64,000 nucleotides of DNA from the NCBI RefSeq assembly GCF_900114625.1, contig NZ_FOZL01000001.1, positions 372,001 to 436,000 of the forward strand, in the 5' to 3' direction. The DNA is from Granulicella pectinivorans. Lineage in GTDB: Bacteria; Acidobacteriota; Terriglobia; Terriglobales; Acidobacteriaceae. Position numbers and translations under genes: made by a program. Below the pieces are notes generated by a model. That model was given only the letters and a program-made list of their open reading frames with translations. It was not told the origin of the DNA and did not search any database. This document shows positions 8,992 to 17,811 of the stretch, piece by piece (within the stretch, counting starts at the first letter, position 1; each line of letters starts with the position of its first letter).

Positions 8992-10749
8992 TCACCGATC
9001 CCGCAACCCAAGCCCCAGATAGAGAAACTCCGGGACAGGCGGCTCAGCCTCAAGAATGAGCCGCCTCACCAGCAACAGCAGAACATGCGCCACCACGAAA
9101 TGCAGCGCGACCCGGAACAGATGCACCGGAGTCGGAGCATCCCAAAGTTCCAGCATCTGCACCTTCAACGTGAAAAACGGAAACACCACCAGGTAAAGCA
9201 CGAGAGCCATCGGCATCTGGTGGACCGTCTTGATGCGTGCGGTGGTGAACGGAATGGTACGCATTGTCAAAAACGCGAGGTCCGTGAGGATCAGCGAAAG
9301 CCCCACGCCAAGCAGCAGCTCTACCGCCGTCGTGGAGGCTGTCCTCATCGCAACGGGCTCCACGAAGTGCAGCACCACCGCCGACAGGACGATCAGAATC
9401 GTCGCAATCGTGAACACCAGCGCCCGCGCCGCCCGCATTCCCTCCTCGCGCGGCCATCCGTCGATCACCCGGAACAGCCAGCTTCCCTTCAACAGCAGAG
9501 GGGACATCAGCGCCGTCCGCAGCCCCATCACCGTCCAGAAAGCCACCAAAGGAAACACCAGCCGCACACCATCCACCGGCACAACGACCTGCATCCAGCC
9601 GCCAACGGTGCGGAACGTCAGCAGCCCCGACAGAATGAGCGCAAGCCCAACCCCGGCATACATCGCCAGATAGAGATGCAGCCTCGGCAGCCGCGCCAGC
9701 GTCTGCGCCGTAAAGTGAAAGACGGCCCGCGCGTTCGGCGTGCGCGCCATCAGACGATGCGTCAACCCATCCAGCAGCGTCCACCGCATGCGGCGTCCAC
9801 TGGCGCTGCCTTCGACCAGCCGTCGTACCCGAAGCCGGTACGCAAGCGGATAAAGCACCACGCCCACCACCGCGAGCGCACCCGTCGTCCACACCGCCGT
9901 GTGCGCAAGCCGATGAAAGACCGGCGCCGCACCAGCACCATCCAGTAGCACCTCGTACACGCCAAGAAACCAGAAGGGAGGAAGGTATCGCGCAAAAAAA
10001 GGCGGCGCAAGCATGGCCTCGATCGAGTGCGCAGCCAGGGGGAAGAGAAACAGGATCATCAACAGCACGATCACCGAGACGATCTTCGCCACCGAAGCCA
10101 CCCTTGCGGCCAAAGCCGGAAAAGGCAGGCAGCCAAGCACCCCCTGCATCGCCAGGAAGAACGCAGCCGCAAACGCCCCGCTGATGCTGACTGCCATCGC
10201 ATGCGCGAACACATGGTGGAAGAAGCCCAGCTTCAGATCGGCGACGGCAGGCAGGAAGATCGTGCCCAGCGTGCTCGTCTCCACCTGCACCAGGCCAAGG
10301 AAGATCGCGAGCGCCGTCAGCCTGCCCCAGAGCATGCGCCTCCGCTCGATCGGCAGGCTGGTCAGCACATACACGTCCAGCAGGTCGGGAAACAGCGAGT
10401 CCCACTGAAACACCATTGCCAGCCCCAGAATCACGAACGAGTAGGTGCAGAAGAACAGATGATCGCAGGCCTGCTGCATCAGTGTGCGCGGAAGATGCAG
10501 CGGAGGCGGCAGATGGTAGGCGGGAAACAGGAACAGCGCGACCAGCAATCCGGGGATCGCAATCGCCCCGGCCAGCTCCGTCATCCGCGCCGCAGCGTCT
10601 TCGCCGAAGGCCTCGTTGTTCAGCATCCGATCGAAAAGATGCCGCACCATGACCTCGAACTGGCTCTGCCGCCGCATATCCTGCCGCATCCCCGCCTGCA
10701 CGTTGAGTGACATCACCGCCGGTTTCGTCGACATCCCCAGGCTAGACAT
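8992..10749 (-). CDS. ABC-2-type exporter, membrane subunit
   Basis: The 585-residue protein is hydrophobic, with a cytoplasmic N-terminal region of about 65 residues and many predicted membrane helices (for example GLLVALFLFPAY near 70, LLMILFLFPLA in the middle, and clusters near the C-terminus). It matches no named transporter that I recognise; the role follows from its partner ATPase, whose last codons it overlaps by 8 bases, so the two are translationally coupled. Other in-frame ATGs at 10734 and 10713 are possible. Substrate unknown; PadR-linked exporters often handle drugs or toxic compounds. Confidence 0.75.
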   Translation of the reverse strand: MSSLGMSTKPAVMSLNVQAGMRQDMRRQSQFEVMVRHLFDRMLNNEAFGEDAAARMTELAGAIAIPGLLVALFLFPAYHLPPPLHLPRTLMQQACDHLFFCTYSFVILGLAMVFQWDSLFPDLLDVYVLTSLPIERRRMLWGRLTALAIFLGLVQVETSTLGTIFLPAVADLKLGFFHHVFAHAMAVSISGAFAAAFFLAMQGVLGCLPFPALAARVASVAKIVSVIVLLMILFLFPLAAHSIEAMLAPPFFARYLPPFWFLGVYEVLLDGAGAAPVFHRLAHTAVWTTGALAVVGVVLYPLAYRLRVRRLVEGSASGRRMRWTLLDGLTHRLMARTPNARAVFHFTAQTLARLPRLHLYLAMYAGVGLALILSGLLTFRTVGGWMQVVVPVDGVRLVFPLVAFWTVMGLRTALMSPLLLKGSWLFRVIDGWPREEGMRAARALVFTIATILIVLSAVVLHFVEPVAMRTASTTAVELLLGVGLSLILTDLAFLTMRTIPFTTARIKTVHQMPMALVLYLVVFPFFTLKVQMLELWDAPTPVHLFRVALHFVVAHVLLLLVRRLILEAEPPVPEFLYLGLGLRDR

Positions 10750-11515
10750 GCGCAGACCTCATCGCTTCCACCAGGTTCTTCGCCGCCAACTTCGTATCCT
10801 GCTGTTCGACCAGCTCTGCGAACACGCTCTCCAGGTTCGGCAGCGCCATCAAACGAGTCAGGTCGGCAGGAGGCGCATCTGCGAGAATGCGCCCTTTTGC
10901 GATCACGATCACCCGATCGCATACCTGCTCAACCACCTCAAGCACATGGGAGATGTAGAGGATCGCCTTGCCCTCCGCAGCCAGTTCCACGAGCAAATCC
11001 TTAAACAACCGGGCCGACACCACGTCCAGCCCCGAGAGCGGCTCATCGAAGATGAGCAGACGCGGATTATGCAGCAGCGCCGCCGCAATCAGCACCCTCT
11101 GCTTCATGCCCTTGGAGTACACCGAGATCGGCGAATGCCTCCACGACTGCAGCCCAAGCAACTCCAGCAAACGCGTGGCCCGCGCCTCGAGCGGCCTCTC
11201 CTCCAACCCCCTCAGCCGGCCAACGAGCTGCAGGTATTCGAGCCCGCTCAGATGCGTATAGACCTGCGCCTCCTCCGGCACATAGCCGAACGACGCCCGA
11301 AACCCCGTCATATCATCGCGGATATCGCGCCCATGGAAGAGCACGCTGCCCCCGCTTGGTTCGAGAATCCCGGTGATGATCTTCACCGTGGTCGACTTGC
11401 CGCTGCCATTCGGTCCCAGGTAGCCGACGATCTCTCCCGGCGCGACGGTAAAGCTGACATCGTCGATGGCCGGAATACCCCGATACCGTTTCGTGAGGTT
11501 CTGGATGCTGAGCAT
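10742..11515 (-). CDS. ABC-2-type exporter, ATP-binding subunit
   Basis: This 257-residue nucleotide-binding protein has Walker A GPNGSGKST, the Q-loop region (FGYVPEEAQ), signature YSKGMKQR and Walker B LLIFDEPLSGLD followed by the H-loop ISHVLE. The start at 11515 is preferred because AGAGGA precedes it by 8 bases; an ATG at 11545 would add 10 residues. It energises the membrane protein encoded immediately downstream. The gene is divergent from padR, and its candidate promoter overlaps one arm of an inverted repeat, so it is probably under PadR control. Confidence 0.92.
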   Translation of the reverse strand: MLSIQNLTKRYRGIPAIDDVSFTVAPGEIVGYLGPNGSGKSTTVKIITGILEPSGGSVLFHGRDIRDDMTGFRASFGYVPEEAQVYTHLSGLEYLQLVGRLRGLEERPLEARATRLLELLGLQSWRHSPISVYSKGMKQRVLIAAALLHNPRLLIFDEPLSGLDVVSARLFKDLLVELAAEGKAILYISHVLEVVEQVCDRVIVIAKGRILADAPPADLTRLMALPNLESVFAELVEQQDTKLAAKNLVEAMRSAHV

Positions 11516-11535
11516 GAATGAATTCCTCTGTACCC

Positions 11536-11564
11536 TATGTAGCATTCTGTATTGGACTCGTCAA
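11536..11564 (-). promoter_or_regulatory. Promoter candidate of the ABC exporter operon
   Basis: Read on the minus strand: TTGACG (11564-11559), a 17-bp spacer, then TACATA (11541-11536), about 20 bases upstream of the ATPase start. The -10 box lies inside the left operator arm. Confidence 0.6.
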
Positions 11565-11579
11565 GTAGCGATCTACATA
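11552..11579 (+). promoter_or_regulatory. Promoter candidate of padR
   Basis: TTGGAC (11552-11557), a 16-bp spacer and TACATA (11574-11579) sit just before the ATG at 11595, implying a very short leader. The -10 lies inside the right operator arm, consistent with autoregulation. Confidence 0.5.
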
Positions 11580-11594
11580 GGTACAATTCAACGC

Positions 11595-11912
11595 ATGCCG
11601 GTCGAGATCAAACTCTCCCATACCGCGGCCATGATTCTGCAGACCATCTCTGCAGGAACCGTCTATGGTTTCGGCATCATGGAACGCACCGGGCTGCCCA
11701 GCGGAACCGTCTACCCGGCGCTTCGCCGCCTGGAGCGCGACGCCCTCATCCGCTCCGAGTGGGAGAAGCAGGCAATCGCCGACAAGGAGATGCGCCCGCC
11801 CCGCAAGTTCTACAAGATGACCCCCGCCGGCAAAACGACCCTCACCGCCATGATGAAGCGCTACCCGCTGCTGGAGCGGCTCGGCGCGATGGACGAGGTG
11901 AAGGCCCTATGA
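11595..11912 (+). CDS. PadR family transcriptional regulator
   Basis: This 105-residue winged-helix repressor shows the PadR pattern: YGFGIMERTGLPSGTVYPALRRLERDAL as the DNA-binding helices and wing, then KFYKMTPAGKTTL. It is the short PadR-s2 type with a minimal C-terminal dimerisation helix. The start at 11595 (MPVEIKLS) matches the usual family N-terminus; longer upstream frames run into the divergent promoter. The stop codon overlaps the start of the next gene (ATGA), so the regulator and that membrane protein are co-translated. It probably represses the divergent ABC exporter and itself. Confidence 0.9.
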   Translation: MPVEIKLSHTAAMILQTISAGTVYGFGIMERTGLPSGTVYPALRRLERDALIRSEWEKQAIADKEMRPPRKFYKMTPAGKTTLTAMMKRYPLLERLGAMDEVKAL

Positions 11913-13336
11913 CCCTGCTCGGCTACCGGATGGCGCTCCGTGCGGTGGGCCTCGCGGTGCCGCGCACGTTGCGCAGCGAGTGGATCGCAGAATGGGATTC
12001 CGAGCTCTGGTACATGGCCGCCTCCGCCACGCAAGTGGAGATCGCCTCCTTCTGCTGGGGAGCCGTCGAGGACGCCCGTTCGCTCCGCGCGATGCATCCT
12101 GTCAGGCCCGTCCGTGCCGCCGGTTCGGCGAGGACATGTGTCGCCTGGGTTGGAGCCGTGGCGGTCCTCTGCTTTGCGATCGCCCAGTCCATCCCGGCGG
12201 TCAAACTGGCCAGCAGCTCTCCGGTCTATCGCAGCGCCACCGACGCAGTCGCCATCTCGCCCGCCGACCACCAGGCCGGCCCCGTGGTCCCGATGAGCCT
12301 GGTGCGATCCTGGCAGCGGCGCAAACAACATCTCTTCCGCGAGTTCGCCGTCTACGCTCCCACGGTCCGCGCCATCCACCTCCAGGCCGGAACCACGCGT
12401 CCCCTGGCTCTGGCCCGGGCCAGCGCGAACATCCTCACCCTGCTCGGCGTCCCCGTCGCGCTGGCACAGGAGACGCGCGGCGGCCAGCCCGTCCTGATGC
12501 TCAGCGAGACCGCATGGCGCACGGACTTCGGCAGCGACACCAGCCTTCTCGGCGAGACCGTCAACGTCGGAACCCAGCGGGTACAGATCGGCGGCATCGT
12601 CCCCGACGAGGCCGCTCCGGCCGGCAAGCTCGATGGCTGGATCCTTCTGCCCGACACCGCCTCATGGCCGGACGCAACGCCCGTCCATCTCATCGGACGC
12701 CTCGATCCCAGCCGCAGCATGCTCTCTTCGGCCTGGGAGCTGACCGTGCCCGGCCCGGATGGCGACGTCCTCTACGACTGCCGCATGCTGCCCGCCCTGA
12801 AAGCCGACATCTGGAAGATGTACCTCTTCGCCGCGTTCCTCGCGCTTCTGGCCCTGCCCGCCACCACCTCCCTCTCGCTCGGCGAGTATGCCGCCCGCCC
12901 GGTGAATCTTCCCTGGGTCGCCGCGGTGCGCCGCTGGCTCTTTCTCGCGGCCAAGATCGGCTGCGCCATGCCGGCGATCTACTGTGCCAGCCTCATCGCG
13001 GCCTATGGCCTGCGCTCCGCCAGCCCGTACACGCCGCAGTACATCCAGTTGGTGACCACGTTCGGCATGACCCTCTTCGCGCTGCGCTGGGCCCTCCGCG
13101 ACCAGCGCCGGCGCTGCCCGGTCTGTCTCGGCAAACTCACCTGCCCCGCGCGCGTCGGCGAGCCCTCACGCAACTTCCTCGCCTTCAACGGCACGGAGCT
13201 CATCTGCGCCGGCGGCCACGGCTTCCTGCACGTCCCCGAGATGGCCACCAGTTGGTTCAGTACCCAGCGCTGGCTGCACCTCGATCCCTCCTGGAGCGGC
13301 CTCTTCCTCAGCCCCGCGAAGGCCATGGATCTCTAG
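11909..13336 (+). CDS. PadR-linked membrane protein with degenerate MacB-like periplasmic domain
   Basis: The product is 475 residues, starting at the ATG that overlaps the padR stop. After a cytoplasmic segment there is a membrane helix (about residues 70-90), then a periplasmic domain resembling the MacB periplasmic core (ANILTLLGVPVALAQ..., LSETAWRTDFGSDTSLLGETV, IGGIVPDEAAP). Membrane helices follow (about 295-315, 345-365, 375-395). The C-terminus carries CPVCLGKLTC, a possible zinc-binding CxxC pair. It lacks the FtsX permease domain of Acidobacterial MacB-type ADOP permeases, so it looks like a shortened or diverged relative. The function may relate to sensing or export with the PadR system. 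Confidence 0.65.
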   Translation: MTLLGYRMALRAVGLAVPRTLRSEWIAEWDSELWYMAASATQVEIASFCWGAVEDARSLRAMHPVRPVRAAGSARTCVAWVGAVAVLCFAIAQSIPAVKLASSSPVYRSATDAVAISPADHQAGPVVPMSLVRSWQRRKQHLFREFAVYAPTVRAIHLQAGTTRPLALARASANILTLLGVPVALAQETRGGQPVLMLSETAWRTDFGSDTSLLGETVNVGTQRVQIGGIVPDEAAPAGKLDGWILLPDTASWPDATPVHLIGRLDPSRSMLSSAWELTVPGPDGDVLYDCRMLPALKADIWKMYLFAAFLALLALPATTSLSLGEYAARPVNLPWVAAVRRWLFLAAKIGCAMPAIYCASLIAAYGLRSASPYTPQYIQLVTTFGMTLFALRWALRDQRRRCPVCLGKLTCPARVGEPSRNFLAFNGTELICAGGHGFLHVPEMATSWFSTQRWLHLDPSWSGLFLSPAKAMDL

Positions 13337-13351
13337 CGCAACGCCGAACCA

Positions 13352-14455
13352 TCAGTAATCCCGGGCGTCGAGAACGCTGCGCATCAGCCGGTCGATCCGA
13401 ACCACAGCCTGAAAGCCCCCCTGCTCATCGAGCACGACGATCGGGTCGAAATGATGCGTCGCCGGGCGCGTCAGGGCGCGCTGCAGAATCGTCCTGGCGT
13501 CGTTCGAAAGCTGCACCCGCATAAAATCCTTCACCTCGCGCACACCAAGCAGAGGGTGAACCTCCAGCAGGAAAAGAGCTCGCTGAAACTCGTCGAGGAC
13601 GACGGCAAAATCCGGCTCGTCCGCGTTCTGGATAATCCTCTCCGCCTCGTCGCGGGTCGCGGCAATGACGCACCGGTCCGCGTGCGCCAGCAGGCTTCCA
13701 TGATGCTCCAGCACCCGCGCGCGTTCCCGCAGAATCGCCGTGACTTCAACCGGAAGCGGAAGCATATCGGGCTTGGGTCGCCCCAGGAAGAACCCCTGCG
13801 CGAGCGGAACCTCCAGCCGCAACAGTTCATCCAACTCATCCGGCGTCTCCACGCCCTCGGCCACAATCCATGCGTCCAGCCGGTCCGTCGCATGCCCGAT
13901 CATCTGGATCAGCGTCGTCTTCGAGTTCTCCGCATGGCAGTTCCCCACGAAGAACCGGTCCAGCTTCACAAAGTCCGGCTTCAGCTCCATGATGTGCTTC
14001 AGCGACGCGTACCCCGAGCCCGCATCGTCCACCGCGACCCATCCCTGCTGGGCGCGGATCAGGTCGATCTTCGGACGAATCCGGTCGTAGTCCTCCACCC
14101 GGTCCTGCTCCGTAATCTCGATCACCACGCCCGCCAGCGAACCCGTTGCCGCAAGCACCGCGTCCCAGCGCGGCGTCAGCAGAAAGGTTGGGCTCAGATT
14201 GATGCTCAGAAAGCAGTTCGGCGGAAGATTGCATCGCGCCGCCAGCGAACGCGTCAGCACGGCCTCCTCGAGATCCATGCGGCGTCCGCACAGCCCCGCT
14301 GCCTGGAAACAGACATCGGGGGCAAGCCCAATCTCCGGCGGAAACCGCACCAGCGCCTCGTACCCTACCACCGTGGCGCGCCGCAAATCGACGATCGGCT
14401 GGTAGTGGAACACGAACGGGAGCGAACCGTCGATCAGACGGTCGAGAAGCGCCAC
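13352..14455 (-). CDS. EAL-domain c-di-GMP phosphodiesterase with C-terminal CBS-like region
   Basis: The product is 367 residues with a GTG start. Residues about 8-235 form an EAL domain: EAL at 33-35, the Asn of LSINLSP, the Glu of ITEQ, the Asp pair in DDAGSGYASL, the Lys of KLDRFF, AEGVET and QGFFLG. All usual catalytic and metal-binding positions look intact, so it should hydrolyse c-di-GMP; the common DDFG is DDAG here. The C-terminal 120 residues resemble the CBS-like module of EAL-CBS-GGDEF proteins (FDPIVVLDEQG, then VVRIDRLMRSVL), but no GGDEF domain follows. There is no signal peptide or membrane helix. The neighbours give no specific target. Confidence 0.85.
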   Translation of the reverse strand: MALLDRLIDGSLPFVFHYQPIVDLRRATVVGYEALVRFPPEIGLAPDVCFQAAGLCGRRMDLEEAVLTRSLAARCNLPPNCFLSINLSPTFLLTPRWDAVLAATGSLAGVVIEITEQDRVEDYDRIRPKIDLIRAQQGWVAVDDAGSGYASLKHIMELKPDFVKLDRFFVGNCHAENSKTTLIQMIGHATDRLDAWIVAEGVETPDELDELLRLEVPLAQGFFLGRPKPDMLPLPVEVTAILRERARVLEHHGSLLAHADRCVIAATRDEAERIIQNADEPDFAVVLDEFQRALFLLEVHPLLGVREVKDFMRVQLSNDARTILQRALTRPATHHFDPIVVLDEQGGFQAVVRIDRLMRSVLDARDY

Positions 14456-14557
14456 AAAGATCGCGTTATCCAGCAGACCGGCATTCTCGTTTCAAAATAA
14501 GCCACGCGATCTCAACCGGGGGATACTGACGAACACAAACGATCCACCCGGAGTTCC

Positions 14558-14740
14558 CTATGCAAACCGAACTTCTTGTATACGGGCGGTGATCAGGGAG
14601 ATCAGGTCTGGCGTGACCTCTTTGATTCCATGGGCATCCTCCGCGTGAACCGCGACCGCCTCCAGAATCTCCTCCTGCGTCTCGTAGGTAAACTTTGCCG
14701 TGCAACCGGGAACAACATCTCCGCAGGAGAATTGCTTCAT
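14558..14740 (-). CDS. DUF1059 family small protein
   Basis: The 60-residue product starts MKQFSCGDVVPGC and matches the DUF1059 pattern of a small Cys-containing protein with DTEEE-like and DHG-like positions (here TYETQEEIL and EDAHGIKEV). GGAGGT precedes the ATG at 14740 by 8 bases, which fixes the start; the longer in-frame ORF has no such site. The family's function is unknown. It appears to be a single-gene unit between the EAL gene and a small Cys-rich ORF. Confidence 0.85.
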   Translation of the reverse strand: MKQFSCGDVVPGCTAKFTYETQEEILEAVAVHAEDAHGIKEVTPDLISLITARIQEVRFA

Positions 14741-14940
14741 GACAAGAGACCTCCAAAGATAGCGAGCGTCTCGAACGATGAGACCTGCGGTGCGGTAGCT
14801 CGACCCTCGAAGACTAGCATAGGATCTGTCGGATCGACGACAAAAGCAGGCCTTTCCCACCATCGGAAACTCATTGTTAAATGGTTTATCCACCACACAC
14901 AACGTGGCTGGATAAAACTGGACAATGTGGAGACAAGAGC

Positions 14941-15177
14941 CTAGCGCGACGGGCCGTTAAAGCCCTTATACGCAGGCGCGGGAATCGGTCGCAGCCATCC
15001 CGCAGCCAGCCAGCCCGGAGGCGCGTTAAACTCCGACCAACCGCAACTCAGACACACCGCAATCGTCGGACCCGGGTTCATCGGTGGTGCGGCCACCGTC
15101 CGGGAGTTGTTCATGTAGATACGCACATCGGCTGGGAACGTGTTGCAAGCTTCGGATTGGCACCTGTTGCAGGTCAT
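14941..15177 (-). CDS. Small hypothetical protein with two CxxC motifs
   Basis: The 78-residue ORF has CNRCQSEAC near its start and CLSCGWSEF at about 42-50, a spacing compatible with a zinc ribbon. The CLSCG-aromatic pattern is common in small uncharacterised zinc-ribbon proteins. No strong ribosome binding site was seen before the ATG at 15177. The 200 bp between it and the DUF1059 gene (14741-14940) shows nothing definite. Confidence 0.5.
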   Translation of the reverse strand: MTCNRCQSEACNTFPADVRIYMNNSRTVAAPPMNPGPTIAVCLSCGWSEFNAPPGWLAAGWLRPIPAPAYKGFNGPSR

Positions 15178-15358
15178 CGTTTCAACGTACCTTCATTCAC
15201 GCCGTATTCCGGGACTCTACGGTCTAGCCCTCCGAGTGCGAGAAGCCGGTAGCTTGTGTGTACGTCATCAAGGCAAATCGAGTCAAGTTTTTTCCACAGG
15301 GCAACCTTTTTCTTTCACGCGAAAGTAACGTAGCCTGCAAGCACCGTCGTGCGTGGCC

Positions 15359-17746
15359 CTATAAAGGCCACTTCCACTCACGAATCTCCTTCCGGTCGAT
15401 TCCCTCCTGGTGCGCATAGTTCACTGCATCGATCATCTGGTCCGTCAGCCACTCCTTCAGGTGCGCCGCCGACACCTGCAAGCTCGGCACGCGGTCGATC
15501 ACGTCCATCGCAATGTGATAACGATCCACCTTGTTCAGGATCGCCAGCTCCAGCGGCGTATTGATGTTGCCCTTCTCGTTGTACCCGCGCACATGGATGT
15601 TGTCGTGGTTCGTCCGCCGGTAGGTCAGCTTGTGGATCAGCGTCGGATACGCATGGAAGTTGAAGATGACTGGCTTGTCCTTGGTGAACAGCGAATCGAA
15701 CTCGTGATCGCTCAACCCATGCGGATGCTGCCTCTCGGGCATCAGCCGGAACAGGTCGACGACATTGACGAACCGGATCTTCAGGTCCTTGCAGTGCTCC
15801 CGCAGAATCGCCACGGCAGCCAGCGCCTCGGACGTGGGAATGTCCCCCGCGCACGCCACCACCACATCCGGCTCGTGCCCCGCGTCCGAAGACGCAAAAT
15901 CCCAGATCCCGATGCCCTTGGTGCAGTGCTTGATCGCCTGGTCCATCGTCAGGTACTGCAGATGCGGTGCCTTGTCCGCCACCACGACGTTCACATAATC
16001 CGTCGACCGCAGAATATGATCCGTCACCGACAACAGGCAGTTCGCGTCGGGTGGAAGATAGATGCGCGTAATCTCCGGGCTCTTGTTCGTCACCAGATCC
16101 AGGAATCCCGGATCCTGGTGAGTGAATCCGTTATGATCCTGCCGCCAGACCAGCGAACTGATCAGCAGATTGACCGACGAGATCGAAGCCCGCCACCGCA
16201 GCTCCAGCTTCGACTTCTCCAGCCACTTCGCATGCTGGTTGAACATCGAATCGATGATGTGGATGAACGCCTCATACGACGAAAGAAACCCATGCCGCCC
16301 CGTCAGCACGTAGCCCTCGAACCAGCCCTCGAGCGTGTGCTCCGAGAGCATCTCCATCACGCGCCCCTCCGGTGAGAGATACCCCCCGTCCGCATCCTCG
16401 GGCAGCGTGGCGTTCACCCACGTCTTGCCATGCGATCCCGGGTAGATCCCGTCCAGCTTGTTCGAAGCCGTCTCATCCGGGCCGAACACCCGGAAGCTCG
16501 TCATATTCTGCCGCATCACGTCGCAGAGAAACTTCGCGATCGTCGCCGTCGAGGAGACTTCGACCTGCCCCGGCTTCTTCACGTCCAGTGCGTAGTCGCG
16601 GAAGTCAGGCATGGAGAGCGGCTTGCGCAACAGCCCGCCGTTCGCATGCGGATTGCCCGAGATGCGGCTCGTCCCCTCCGGAGCCAGCGCCCGAATCTCC
16701 GCAAGCAGCGTCCCGTTTTCATCGAACAGCTCCTCCGGCTTATAGCTGCGCAGCCACCCTTCCAGCAGCGCCATGTGCGCCGGATTGGTGACCGGATCGA
16801 GAATCGGCATCTGGTGCGCGCGCCACGAGCCTTCAAGCTTGTGCCCGTCAATCTCCTTCGGCGCCGTCCAGCCCTTGGGCGTGCGCATGATAATCATCGG
16901 CCACCGCGGCCTCTCCACAGGCTCGCCGCCCGCACGCGCCTTCGCCTGGATCGCCTGGATGTCGAGGATGCACTGCTCGGTCAGCGCAGCCATCTTCTGG
17001 TGCATCACCTCCGGGTCGTCGCCCTCAATGACGTGCGGCGTCCAGCCGTATCCAAGGAACAACTGCTCCAGCTCCTCGGCCGAGATGCGCGCAAGAATCG
17101 TCGGGTTCGCGATCTTGTACCCGTTCAAATGCAGGATGGGCAGCACCGCGCCATCCGTAATCGGGTTCAGAAACTTGTTCGCGTGCCACGAGGTCGCGAG
17201 CGGCCCCGTCTCCGCCTCGCCATCGCCCACGCAGACCGTCACGATCAGGTCCGGATTGTCGAACGCCGCGCCAAACCCATGCGACAGCGAGTACCCCAGT
17301 TCGCCACCCTCGTGGATCGACCCCGGCGTCTCCGGCGTGCAGTGGCTTCCAATCCCACCCGGAAACGAGAACTGCTTGAAAAACTTCTGCAAGCCCTCAA
17401 CGTCCTGCGTGATGCTCGGATACACCTCCGAGTAAACGCCCTCCAGATAGCAGTTCGACAAAGTCGCCGGCGCCCCATGCCCAGGCCCCGACAGATAGAT
17501 CAGATCGAGGTTGTACTTCTTGATCAGCCGGTTCAGATGCACCCAGATAAAGCTCTGCCCGGGGTCCGATCCCCAGTGCCCAAGCAGCCTATTCTTGATG
17601 TGCTCCGGCTTCAGCGGCTCGCGCAGCAGCGGATTCTCCCGCAGATACAGCATGCCCGCGCAGAGATAGTTGCACGCGCGCCAGTAAGCATGGGTCAGGC
17701 GAAGCTCTTCAGGAGTGAGTACGGCAGGCGTCTGGGGAGTCGTCAT
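15359..17746 (-). CDS. xfp: Phosphoketolase (xylulose-5-P/fructose-6-P)
   Basis: The 795-residue length matches the TPP-dependent phosphoketolase family, which splits xylulose 5-phosphate (and often fructose 6-phosphate) to acetyl phosphate plus glyceraldehyde 3-phosphate or erythrose 4-phosphate. Visible motifs are SGPGHGAP (86-93), EGGELGY (147-153) and the TPP-binding GDGEAETG (174-181). The acetate kinase gene lies 65 bp upstream on the same strand, so acetyl phosphate made here can be converted to acetate plus ATP. Specificity between the two sugar phosphates cannot be read from the sequence. Confidence 0.95.
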   Translation of the reverse strand: MTTPQTPAVLTPEELRLTHAYWRACNYLCAGMLYLRENPLLREPLKPEHIKNRLLGHWGSDPGQSFIWVHLNRLIKKYNLDLIYLSGPGHGAPATLSNCYLEGVYSEVYPSITQDVEGLQKFFKQFSFPGGIGSHCTPETPGSIHEGGELGYSLSHGFGAAFDNPDLIVTVCVGDGEAETGPLATSWHANKFLNPITDGAVLPILHLNGYKIANPTILARISAEELEQLFLGYGWTPHVIEGDDPEVMHQKMAALTEQCILDIQAIQAKARAGGEPVERPRWPMIIMRTPKGWTAPKEIDGHKLEGSWRAHQMPILDPVTNPAHMALLEGWLRSYKPEELFDENGTLLAEIRALAPEGTSRISGNPHANGGLLRKPLSMPDFRDYALDVKKPGQVEVSSTATIAKFLCDVMRQNMTSFRVFGPDETASNKLDGIYPGSHGKTWVNATLPEDADGGYLSPEGRVMEMLSEHTLEGWFEGYVLTGRHGFLSSYEAFIHIIDSMFNQHAKWLEKSKLELRWRASISSVNLLISSLVWRQDHNGFTHQDPGFLDLVTNKSPEITRIYLPPDANCLLSVTDHILRSTDYVNVVVADKAPHLQYLTMDQAIKHCTKGIGIWDFASSDAGHEPDVVVACAGDIPTSEALAAVAILREHCKDLKIRFVNVVDLFRLMPERQHPHGLSDHEFDSLFTKDKPVIFNFHAYPTLIHKLTYRRTNHDNIHVRGYNEKGNINTPLELAILNKVDRYHIAMDVIDRVPSLQVSAAHLKEWLTDQMIDAVNYAHQEGIDRKEIREWKWPL

Positions 17747-17811
17747 GGGGCGTCCTTATCAAGTGCTCTTTCGATTGTTGTTCAGTGACCGGAAACACAA
17801 TGTGACCGCAG

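Larger units (their letters stand above)
11531..11583. promoter_or_regulatory. Inverted-repeat operator, candidate PadR site
   Basis: TACCCTATGTAG (11531-11542) and CTACATAGGTA (11573-11583) are inverted copies differing by one extra C, separated by 30 bp, in the short gap between the ABC ATPase gene and padR. Known PadR operators contain ATGT...ACAT arms, which both halves carry. Each arm covers the -10 box of one of the two divergent promoters. Confidence 0.65.

Noticed and set aside
14880..15310. DnaA-box-like TTATCCACC and TTTTCCACA
   Set aside because: Only two isolated, imperfect boxes 400 bp apart, with no AT-rich unwinding region or dnaA/dnaN neighbours, so no origin is called.
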